Shown here piece after piece: positions 26,581 to 33,837 of a stretch of 64,000 bases of DNA (positions within the stretch are counted from its first letter, which is position 1; each line of letters starts with the position of its first letter). The DNA is from Tautonia plasticadhaerens (GTDB lineage Bacteria; Planctomycetota; Planctomycetia; Isosphaerales; Isosphaeraceae), in NCBI RefSeq assembly GCF_007752535.1, contig NZ_CP036426.1, forward strand, positions 3,410,001-3,474,000, given 5' to 3'. The notes under the pieces are model-generated. The model saw nothing but the letters and a program-made list of their open reading frames with translations, made no database searches and was not told the origin of the DNA. The translations under genes and the position numbers were made by a program.

Positions 26581-26697
26581 AATTCTCTCCGGCCCGATCG
26601 CCTTGGACACAGGGTCAGGTAGATGGTCACTTCGACGAGTGCGGTCGTTTATTGTCCCGAATAGACCCTGGCGGGAGGTAATCCGAACACGGCCCGG

Positions 26698-27339
26698 TTA
26701 CATCAGTCCGAGGTCACACCCCTCCCGGGGGGGACGGATCTCGAAGTCGATCGGCTTGAACGAGCCGTTGTTGGACAGCTCGGCCGAGCAGGCCGTCAGG
26801 CCGACGATCAGGTCCATCTCGGCCCTCAGCTCGATCGCGTCCCCCGGCTTCGAGGCCGGCGGGTCGATCCTGAGCCTCCCGTCGGGCGCGACGGAGACGT
26901 TCATGAAGATGTTGAAGGTCGTCGGGATCGCGTCCGGCGCGATGCCGAACCGCCCGAGGTGCTCGGCCAGGTTGCCGAAGCAGCTCGGGTGCTCGCCCTC
27001 GTGGTTGTAGATGATCTTGAAGGTCTCCGGGCTGCACGGCGTGTAGAGGAAGTCGTGCCGGCCCACGTCGTCGGAGACGATCGTGAACATCGGCCGGCTC
27101 CGGTTGGAATAGAGGACGTGGCCGGCGGTCAGGGAGATCGTGTCGGCGTAGTCGATCGACCGGCCCGAGGAGAGCCACTCCCTGGGGTCGTCCCGGCTGA
27201 ACGCGGTCAAATCCGAGACCTGCTCCCCCATCGGGTCGACCACCCGGAGGACCTGGCCCGCCCTCAGCTCGAAGGCGGTGCCGGTCTGGGGGTCGAGGCG
27301 ATGCGGGCCGGGGGCGTCGGGGGTCGTCCTCGTCGTCAT
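26698..27339 (-). CDS. DUF1989 (urea-carboxylase-associated / carboxyguanidine deiminase-like) protein
   Basis: The 213-residue product matches DUF1989. Landmarks are LRAGQVLRVVDPMGEQVSDL near the N-terminus, then STGRS-like SSGRSIDYADTISLTAGHVL. HDFLYTPCSPETFKIIYNHE carries a conserved Cys, followed by TTFNIFMNVSVAPDGRL and DLIVGLTACSAELSNNGSFK. Family members next to urea carboxylase form carboxyguanidine deiminase (CgdA/CgdB) in guanidine breakdown; others are uncharacterised. No carboxylase is nearby. The start ATG 27339 overlaps the stop of the GntA-like gene by four bases, so the two are co-translated and probably act on the same guanidino compound. Confidence 0.82.
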   Translation of the reverse strand: MTTRTTPDAPGPHRLDPQTGTAFELRAGQVLRVVDPMGEQVSDLTAFSRDDPREWLSSGRSIDYADTISLTAGHVLYSNRSRPMFTIVSDDVGRHDFLYTPCSPETFKIIYNHEGEHPSCFGNLAEHLGRFGIAPDAIPTTFNIFMNVSVAPDGRLRIDPPASKPGDAIELRAEMDLIVGLTACSAELSNNGSFKPIDFEIRPPREGCDLGLM

Positions 27340-28187
27340 CGGGGGGGCTCCGGGTCGTCCCGGCGCCGGGAGGAGGGGCACCGGAGGGCGGGGTCGTCGG
27401 CCGGGGAGAGGTCGCCGGGGTGGGGCAGGAACGGGGCGTGCCATTCGGCCCCGACGTTCCGGCCGGAGTACTGCCGGGCCTCGGTGTCGGCGCCGTGGTC
27501 GGCGAGCACGGGGTTGATGTCCCCCTGGAGCTGCTCGTCCCGGTGCCGGACCACGTCCCGGAGCTTCTCGAACCGGCCGGACTGCCTCAGCCGCTCGAAC
27601 TGGCCGTGGGGGTTGAAGACCAGGGTCGGCCAGGGGAACCGCCGGGCCATCCGGGAGCTGTTCGGGTGCAGGCCGACGATGAAGAAGGCGGTGCCGGCGA
27701 AGCTGAACGAGAAGTGCGGGTCGTCCGGGTCGTCGCTCACCCCCGGGGCCCAGTCGTGGATCGGCGCGTCCCGGTCGTGCAGGAGCTGGAGCTGCGCCCA
27801 GAGCAGGCGCTCGAAGTCGCGCTCGTCCAGGCCCGTCGGCGACCGGAAGGCGGCGACGAAGGTGGCGAAGTCCCCCTCGGCGGTCAGCTCCCCCAGCTCC
27901 CGGGAGAACCGGTAGAGGTCATAGGCCAGCACGGGGGCCGACCCCGGGTCGGCCAGGCGGTCGTAGCACCCGAGGCGGATCGCCTCGTGGTTGACGGCCG
28001 ACCTCGCGGCGATGCAGGAGAACTGCGGGTCGAGCACGAAGGCCTGGAAGGCCCCCGCGATGGCCGAGGCGGTCAGGTCCGGCCCGCCCCCCGGCCCGTC
28101 GAGCCGCTCGGGGCGGCCGTCCTTCAGGCCGAAGACGAGGCTCCGGCGCCGGGCCTCGGGGCTGTCGAACGGGTTGGCGTCGGCCAC
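27336..28187 (-). CDS. YqcI/YcgG (GntA-like) heme-dependent N-hydroxylase family protein
   Basis: Starting at GTG 28187 (GGAG eight bases upstream) the product is ~283 residues. It fits the YqcI/YcgG family: FVLDPQFSCIAARSAVNHEA is the hallmark F-x-C-x-x-A-x-x-A-x-NHE region. It is followed by YDLYRFSRELG, HDRDAPIHDWAPGVSDDPDD, FSFAGTAFFIVGLHPNSSR and TLVFNPHGQFERLR. The characterised relative GntA N-hydroxylates a guanidino group in guanitoxin biosynthesis using heme. The C-terminal ~35 residues are a disordered Arg/Pro tail. It overlaps the DUF1989 start by four bases. Substrate in this organism is an inference only. Confidence 0.82.
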   Translation of the reverse strand: MADANPFDSPEARRRSLVFGLKDGRPERLDGPGGGPDLTASAIAGAFQAFVLDPQFSCIAARSAVNHEAIRLGCYDRLADPGSAPVLAYDLYRFSRELGELTAEGDFATFVAAFRSPTGLDERDFERLLWAQLQLLHDRDAPIHDWAPGVSDDPDDPHFSFSFAGTAFFIVGLHPNSSRMARRFPWPTLVFNPHGQFERLRQSGRFEKLRDVVRHRDEQLQGDINPVLADHGADTEARQYSGRNVGAEWHAPFLPHPGDLSPADDPALRCPSSRRRDDPEPPR

Positions 28188-28420
28188 GGGAGGCTCCGTC
28201 GCTGGGGAGGGCACCGGCCGGGGGAGGCCGGGCGGTCGATCGGGCGGATGCCGGGATCCCCGGGCAAGATCGGTGCCGACCGGCGGATCCCGGCCGCGGC
28301 GTCGGGGCCTCTCCGAATGGATTCGGTTGACAGGCGCCCGACCGCTCCGCGATCCTGGGAGCCGGCCCGGCCCGCCGTCGGGCGCCCCGGGCCCTCGGAT
28401 TCGAGCATCGGAGCGATTTG

Positions 28421-29467
28421 ATGGAATCCCGACGGAGCCGCCCCCGCCTGTCGCCGGCCCCTTCCCTGCTGCTGGTCGCGGCCTCGGCCGTGCCGACCCT
28501 GCTGCCGGCCCCGATGCCCCGGCCGGCGCCGCCGTCTGGCCAGCACCTCGCCCCGGTGGCCCATCCCCTCGACGCCCCGGCCTCGCCCCCGGCAAGCGGG
28601 CAGGACGAGGCCCCCGAGGAGCTGGAGGCCCCCGGCATCGAGAACCTGTTCCGCCTCGCCCCGGGGCTCTACAGCGGGGGGCAGCCGGGGGGGGACGAGT
28701 CGTTCCGGGCCCTGGCCGACCTGGGGGTGAGGACGATCATCACCGTCGACGGCGCCTCGCCGGACGTGGAGGCGGCCGGGCGGTATGGGATGCGGTACGT
28801 CCACGTCCCGGTCGGCTACGACGGCATCCCGGCCGATCGGGCGTCGGCGCTGGTCAAGGCGGCGAGGACCCTGCCGGGGCCGATCTACGTCCACTGCCAC
28901 CACGGCAAGCACCGCGGGCCGACCGCCGCCGCCCTCTGCGCCGTCGCCGTCGAGGGCTGGGACCGGCCTCGGGCGCTCGGCTGGCTGAGGCAGGCCGGGA
29001 CCTCCCCCGACTACGCCGGGCTGTTCGACGCCGTCTCCTCGTTCGAGCCGCCGACCGACGAGCAGCTCGCCGAGGTCCCCGACTCCGCCCTGCCGGAGCG
29101 GGCCGAGGTGCCGGACCTGGTCGAGGCGATGGTCGGGGTCGACCTCCGCTGGGAGCACCTGAAGGCCGTCGCCGGGGCCGGGTTCCGGCCCCCCCCCGAC
29201 CACCCCGACCTCGACCCTCCCCACGAGGCCCTGATGCTCGCCGAGCACTACCGGGAGCTGCGACGGCTGGGGGAGTCGGAGGCCCGGGGCGAGGGCTTCC
29301 TCGACCGGCTCGAACGGGCCGAGCAACACGCGATGACGCTCCGGGACGCCCTCCGCCCTCCTGCCCACGGGGCGCCGATCGACCGGGAGGCCGCCTCGGC
29401 CGCCTTCGACGCCGCCGGGACCGACTGCACGTCCTGCCACGCCGCCTTCCGGGACCGGGCCGGCTGA
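28421..29467 (+). CDS. Exported tyrosine/dual-specificity phosphatase-like protein with C-terminal CxxCH heme site
   Basis: This ~348-residue product has a signal peptide (APSLLLVAASAVPTLLPAP). A phosphatase domain (~70-205) starts LFRLAPGLYSGGQPGGDESF and includes LGVRTIITVDGASPD. The P-loop is YVHCHHGKHRGPTAAAL, i.e. HCx5R with an unusual His-rich loop. The C-terminal ~130 residues are helical (EALMLAEHYRELRRLGESE) and end with GTDCTSCHAAFRDRAG, a class I cytochrome c-type CxxCH heme-attachment site at the position used by cytochrome c'-like four-helix bundles. The catalytic Cys and Arg are present. This is a fusion of a cysteine phosphatase with a probable heme domain. Redox control of the phosphatase is an attractive but untested idea. 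Confidence 0.82.
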   Translation: MESRRSRPRLSPAPSLLLVAASAVPTLLPAPMPRPAPPSGQHLAPVAHPLDAPASPPASGQDEAPEELEAPGIENLFRLAPGLYSGGQPGGDESFRALADLGVRTIITVDGASPDVEAAGRYGMRYVHVPVGYDGIPADRASALVKAARTLPGPIYVHCHHGKHRGPTAAALCAVAVEGWDRPRALGWLRQAGTSPDYAGLFDAVSSFEPPTDEQLAEVPDSALPERAEVPDLVEAMVGVDLRWEHLKAVAGAGFRPPPDHPDLDPPHEALMLAEHYRELRRLGESEARGEGFLDRLERAEQHAMTLRDALRPPAHGAPIDREAASAAFDAAGTDCTSCHAAFRDRAG

Positions 29468-29650
29468 TCGACCGACCACCGGGGGATCTCGCTTGCTTCC
29501 CCGGCCCCGACGGCCGAACAATGCCCCGAGGGGCGAATTCGGTCGTGTGGGAGATCCGGGGGCGGCTGTCCCAGATCCACGGACCAGCTTGCCCGAAGTT
29601 CGAGGCGTCTCCTGGTGGTCCATCCGCCGCGTTGGTTGACGGATCGGTTC

Positions 29651-29784
29651 CGTCCCCCTCTCCCCGCTCGCGGGGAGAGGGCCGGGGTGAGGGGTCTTCG
29701 ACATTCGCCACGCCCCGTGAATCGTCCGCTCCCCCCTCACCCGGCCTCCGGCCACCCTCTCCCCCGAAGACGGGGGCGAGGGTC
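29651..29784. repeat. Dispersed intergenic repeat, copy C (inverted arrangement)
   Basis: The ~400-bp gap 29,468-29,864 has no convincing gene. It contains the repeat family seen near 1.2 kb and 14.1 kb: CCCCCTCTCCCCGCTCGCGG with GGAGAGGGCCGGGGTGAGGG at 29,653-29,694. A second half follows, CCCCCTCACCCGGCCTCCGG then CCCCCGAAGACGGGGGCGAG, at 29,731-29,781. Here the two halves are in the opposite order to copy B1. Confidence 0.8.
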
Positions 29785-29864
29785 GGAGACGACCGCTCCC
29801 GTCGGGGATCTCCCCGGACGGACCCCTTAGCCGGTCCCTGGCCCCTCCCCGATCCCCCCTCCCC

Positions 29865-30950
29865 ATGTCCCCTCCCGAGCACTCCTCCCTGATCAGGCGG
29901 CTGGCCGAGGGCCTCCGCTTCGACCTCGTCGGCATCGCCCCCGCCGTGACGCCCCCGGGGTACGGGCACTTCCTCGACTGGCTCTCCGGAGGCCGGGCCG
30001 CCGGCATGGACTACCTGCACCGCCACGCCGAGGCCCGCCGCCACCCCGACTCCGTCCTGCCCGGGGTCCGGTCGGTCGTCATGGTCGGCCTCTCCTACAA
30101 CCCGGCCGAGCCCGACCCTCCCGCCTCACCCCGCACCGGCAAGGTCGCGCGGTACGCCCGGGGGAGGGACTATCACAAGGTCCTCTGGAAGCGGCTCGGG
30201 GCGCTCGGCTCGCAGATCCAGTCGGAATACCCGGACGCCCACGTCCGGGCCGTGGCCGACACCGCCCCGCTCCTGGAGCGGGACTTCGCCCGGCTCGCCG
30301 GGCTCGGCTGGATCGCCAAGAACACGATGCTCATCAGCCGGACGCTCGGCAGCTACACCGTGCTCGGCGCATTGCTGACCGACCTCGACCTGGAGCCCGA
30401 CCTCCCCTTCGGGCCCGATCACTGCGGCTCCTGCACCCGATGCCTCGACGCCTGCCCGACCGACGCCTTCGACGGCCCCCACCGGCTCGACGCGACCCGA
30501 TGCATCAGCAACTGGACGATCGAGCATCGCGGCGACCTGCCCGACGAGGCCGCCGACCAGCTCCACGGCTGGCTCTTCGGCTGCGACGTCTGCCAGGAGG
30601 TCTGCCCCTGGAACCGCAAGGCCCCCCCCGGCCGCGACCCCGAGCTGCAGGCCGACCCCAGGCGGGTCGCCCCCGACCTCGTCGGACTGCTCGACGCCGA
30701 CGACGAGCAGGTCGCCGACCTGCTCCGGGGCTCGGCCCTGACCCGGGCCAAGCGATCGGGCCTGCTCCGCAACGCCGCCGCCCTGCTCGCCTCGTCGGGG
30801 GACCGGGACGCCGTGCCCGCGCTAACCGCCCGGCTCGCCGACGAGGATCCGGTGGTGCGATCCTCCTGCGCCCGGGCCCTCGACCGGCTCGGCGGCCCCG
30901 GGGCGAGTGCGGCGCCCGACGCCCCCGGGGGCGACGGCACCCCGCGATAA
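29865..30950 (+). CDS. queG: Epoxyqueuosine reductase QueG
   Basis: The 361-residue product matches QueG, the cobalamin- and Fe-S-dependent enzyme that reduces epoxyqueuosine to queuosine in tRNA. Visible hallmarks are FDLVGIAPA, GRAAGMDYLHRH, VMVGLSYN and ARGRDYHKVLWKRL, then AVADTAPLLERDFARLAGLG and WIAKNTMLISRTLGSY. Two [4Fe-4S] motifs follow: CGSCTRCLDACPTDAF, and CDVCQEVCPWNRKAP. A C-terminal HEAT-like repeat (LLRNAAALLASSGDRDAVPA, DPVVRSSCARALDRLG) is typical of many QueG proteins. The ATG at 29865 directly precedes the conserved N-terminus. No other queuosine gene is in the window. Confidence 0.94.
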   Translation: MSPPEHSSLIRRLAEGLRFDLVGIAPAVTPPGYGHFLDWLSGGRAAGMDYLHRHAEARRHPDSVLPGVRSVVMVGLSYNPAEPDPPASPRTGKVARYARGRDYHKVLWKRLGALGSQIQSEYPDAHVRAVADTAPLLERDFARLAGLGWIAKNTMLISRTLGSYTVLGALLTDLDLEPDLPFGPDHCGSCTRCLDACPTDAFDGPHRLDATRCISNWTIEHRGDLPDEAADQLHGWLFGCDVCQEVCPWNRKAPPGRDPELQADPRRVAPDLVGLLDADDEQVADLLRGSALTRAKRSGLLRNAAALLASSGDRDAVPALTARLADEDPVVRSSCARALDRLGGPGASAAPDAPGGDGTPR

Positions 30951-31033
30951 CCGGCCGGCCCGGCGCCCGTTCTGCAAGCGAGGTCCCCACCGAGACCGAT
31001 CATCTCGTCGCGATCCCGGAGGGGAGTCGAATC

Positions 31034-32656
31034 ATGGCGAAGCACCGAGGATCTCCCGGGTCGAACCCCCAGCCCGACCCGCACGCGTCCGGCGGCCACG
31101 GGCACGGGTCGCACGAGGGCGGCCACCAGGGCGGCGGCATGGGGACCCGGGGCGTCACCCGCCCGATGGCCGAGCGGGAGGCGGAGGGGCAGCACCACGG
31201 CGGCCACGGTCACGAGATGGGCCGGGACGACCGCCTGGAGATGCTCCGGATGCATCACCGGCAGACGCTCTGGATCTACTGGATGCTGCCGATCCTCGGG
31301 GTCTGGACGATGCTCTCCCCCGCCACGTTCGGCTATTTGAACGAATCGCACTGGGTCGACCCGAGCGGCGGCCGGGGCGCCTGGTTCGGCGACCAGACCC
31401 ACACCGCGCTCCGGGCCGGGCTCATGACCTGGAGCGACGTGATCAGCGGGCTGTTGCTCGTCGTCCTCGGCTGGAGGGCGCTGACGCCGAACCGGCCGGT
31501 GACGCTCTGGGCCTGCTGCTTCGTGGGGATCTGGATGACCTTCGCGCCGGTCCTGTTCTGGGCGCCGACGGCGTCGAGCTACCTGAACGGAACGGTCGTC
31601 GGGGCCCTGGTGATCGCGCTGACGATCCTCGTGCCCGGCATGCCGAACATGATCATGTACATAAAGATGGGCCCGCCGACGCCCCCCGGCTGGAGCTACA
31701 ACCCGTCGAGCTGGCCCCAGCGCTGGATCATGATCGCGACCGGCCTGGCCGGCTGGCTCGTCTCGCGGTACCTGGCCGCCTTCCAGCTCGGCTACATCGA
31801 CTACGTCTGGGACCCGCTCTTCGGCTTCGCCGAGGGGACGGAGCGGGTGCTCGACTCGGCGATGTCGCACTCGTGGCCCCTCTCCGACGCCGGCTTCGGG
31901 GCCCTGGCGTACACGTTCGAGTTCCTGATGGGCTGGATGGGGAGCCCGGCCCGGTGGCGGACGATGCCCTGGATGGTCGCCTTCTTCGGCATCCTCGTGA
32001 TCCCGCTGGGGCTGACGCACATCATCCTCGTGGCCTCCCAGCCGCTGATCGTGCACCACTGGTGCTCGATGTGCCTGCTGGCGGCGGCGATCATGCTGCC
32101 GATGATCCCGCTGGAGGTGGACGAGGTGGTGGCGATGATCCAGCACGTCTCCCAGGCGAGGCGGAGGGGGGACCGGGGCGGCTCCCTCTGGCGGATCTTC
32201 TGGAAGGGGGGCGAGGCCGACGGCTGCGAGCCCGACGACCGTTCTCCCGAGCTGATGAGCCTGCCCGAGCAGCCCGGCCGCGTGTTCAAGGCCTCGATCT
32301 GGGGGATGAGCTTCCCCCGGACCCTGGTCGCCAGCTCGGCGCTGGGCCTCGGCCTGATGGCCGCGCCGACGCTCTCCGGCCTGGAGATCACGACCACCGC
32401 CGCCGACGTCGGCCACCTGGGGGGCGCCTTGATCCTGACCGTCTCGGTCGTCTGCATGGGGGAGGTGGTCCGGATCGGCCGGTATTTGAACATGCCGATC
32501 GGGCTGGCCGTCGCCGCGGCCCCCTGGTTCCTGGCGGAGTCGACGACCGGCTATGCCCTCACCTGCTCGGTCGTCGGCCTGGCCTGCGCCCTGCTGTCGA
32601 TCCCCCGGGGCCCGGTGACGGAGCGGTACGGCTCCTGGGACCGGTTCGTCCGGTGA
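31034..32656 (+). CDS. His-rich membrane protein with SPW-repeat and VKOR-like domains
   Basis: From ATG 31034 (GGGGAG upstream) the product is ~540 residues. The first ~65 residues are very rich in His and Gly (GGHGHGSHEGGHQGGG, HHGGHGHEM), suggesting metal binding on the cytoplasmic face. About ten transmembrane helices follow, with SPW-type motifs (TWSDVISGLLLVVLGWRAL, WICNNP-like PSSWPQRWIM). A VKOR-like segment is also present: HHWCSMCLLAAAIMLPMIPLE, with the CxxC redox pair. VKOR proteins reoxidise quinone-linked disulfide pathways. Whether this protein supports disulfide formation is plausible, since exported Cys-containing proteins are nearby, but unproven. The gene is convergent with the oxygenase gene at 32,849. 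Confidence 0.75.
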   Translation: MAKHRGSPGSNPQPDPHASGGHGHGSHEGGHQGGGMGTRGVTRPMAEREAEGQHHGGHGHEMGRDDRLEMLRMHHRQTLWIYWMLPILGVWTMLSPATFGYLNESHWVDPSGGRGAWFGDQTHTALRAGLMTWSDVISGLLLVVLGWRALTPNRPVTLWACCFVGIWMTFAPVLFWAPTASSYLNGTVVGALVIALTILVPGMPNMIMYIKMGPPTPPGWSYNPSSWPQRWIMIATGLAGWLVSRYLAAFQLGYIDYVWDPLFGFAEGTERVLDSAMSHSWPLSDAGFGALAYTFEFLMGWMGSPARWRTMPWMVAFFGILVIPLGLTHIILVASQPLIVHHWCSMCLLAAAIMLPMIPLEVDEVVAMIQHVSQARRRGDRGGSLWRIFWKGGEADGCEPDDRSPELMSLPEQPGRVFKASIWGMSFPRTLVASSALGLGLMAAPTLSGLEITTTAADVGHLGGALILTVSVVCMGEVVRIGRYLNMPIGLAVAAAPWFLAESTTGYALTCSVVGLACALLSIPRGPVTERYGSWDRFVR

Positions 32657-32739
32657 GGCCCCGCCGGGGCCGGTCGCGGGGCCCGGGGCGATGGCCCGGT
32701 CATGCCGCATTGCCCGGGAGACTCGCCTCCGGGGCACCG

Positions 32740-32820
32740 GGGTGGCCGGGGCCCCGTCCGCGAGGCCCCAGGCCGGCGGCCTCGGCGACCGGGGCCTCGC
32801 GGACGGGGCCCCGGCCACCC
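32740..32820. repeat. Perfect 30-bp inverted repeat (REP-like palindrome), copy 2
   Basis: Arms 32,740-32,769 and 32,791-32,820 are perfectly complementary over 30 bp with a 21-nt spacer. The arm begins GGGTGGCCGGGGCCCCGTCC. Both ends share the GGGTGGC-GGGG pattern with the palindrome at 4,201-4,284. It lies exactly between two convergent genes (stops at 32,656 and 32,849), where it could end both transcripts. Confidence 0.85.
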
Positions 32821-32848
32821 GAAGGTGACTGATCCGGGCGATCCCGGA

Positions 32849-33643
32849 TCACTTGCTCTTGATGAGCTTCTTCGCGCCCCGGAGGGTGCTGCGGACCCAG
32901 TGGCCCATCTTCTCGGCGGGCATCAGGACCTTGCCCTTGAGGATCTCGTCGGGGCGGGCCTTGAAGACGGTGGAGTGCGCCTTGCCGTCCCAGCCTTCGG
33001 GGGCCTGCTGGGTGTAGTAGTAGGCGGCGAACGACTTGCGGGTGTTGCCCGGCGGGCACTTCACGGCGGTCACGCCGTGGTAGCTGGCCTCGCTGGTGGC
33101 GAAGATCACGCAGCGGTTGAAGACCGGGAGGAAGGCGTGGTGTCGGACCTTCACGTCCTCGTCCCACAGCTCCACCTCGCCGCCCCACTCCGGCCTCCAG
33201 TCCCGGTTGAAGTAGACGAGGATGTTCAGGCGGCGGTGGAGTTTCCGATCCTGCTCGAAGTTGAAGTCGACGTGCACGTCCAGGTGCCCCTGGGGGCCGG
33301 TCTGGTGCATGCCGCCGCCGATGAGGTGGGGGTCGTCCAGCAGCTCGGGGATCTCGAAGATGTACGAGAGGTCGTCGCGGAACTCGGGGGAGGCCAGCGC
33401 CCGGTTCAGCTCGGCGATCGGCTCCGGGAACAGGGCGGAGTTGGTGACCTGGACCTTGCCCCGCTCGTTCAGGGCGGCGAACTGCCGGCCCATGGTCAGC
33501 GCCTGCTCGAAGCTGGGGAAGGCGTCGGCCGCCCGGTGGGCGAACTCCTCGTCGAGCAGGCCGTCGATGCAGAGGTTCGGGAAGGGGGTGGCCTCGCGGA
33601 CGCGGGCTCGGAGGGCGTCGCGGTCGAGCGGCTTGATGATCAT
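32849..33643 (-). CDS. 2-oxoglutarate/Fe(II)-dependent oxygenase (prolyl-4-hydroxylase-like)
   Basis: This 264-residue protein carries the double-stranded beta-helix landmarks of 2OG-Fe(II) oxygenases. HLDVHVDFNFEQD is the HxD iron motif, and LNILVYFNRDWRPEWGGEVELWD is the conserved core strand set. ASYHGVTAVKCPPGNTRKSFA holds the distal His and the Arg that binds 2-oxoglutarate. AAYYYTQQAPEGW closes the domain. Bacterial relatives hydroxylate small molecules, proteins or sugars; the substrate here is unknown. The Lys/Arg-rich C-terminus (RSTLRGAKKLIKSK) is unusual. The gene starts at ATG 33643 and is convergent with the VKOR-like gene. Confidence 0.87.
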   Translation of the reverse strand: MIIKPLDRDALRARVREATPFPNLCIDGLLDEEFAHRAADAFPSFEQALTMGRQFAALNERGKVQVTNSALFPEPIAELNRALASPEFRDDLSYIFEIPELLDDPHLIGGGMHQTGPQGHLDVHVDFNFEQDRKLHRRLNILVYFNRDWRPEWGGEVELWDEDVKVRHHAFLPVFNRCVIFATSEASYHGVTAVKCPPGNTRKSFAAYYYTQQAPEGWDGKAHSTVFKARPDEILKGKVLMPAEKMGHWVRSTLRGAKKLIKSK

Positions 33644-33837
33644 GGGGGTCGGCTCGTGGTGCCGTCGGTGGGGCTGATTGGGTAGGTGCGGAGGAGGGAC
33701 CGAGCCCCCGCATCCGGTCGCTTCGCCTGGATACGGGGCCGTCTCGGGACCGGTGACGGCCCGGAGTAGCCTAATTCGCCCCCACCGACCCTGTCAAAGC
33801 GATTCCCGGCCTCCCGGGTCGCCCCCCCGTCGGGGGC

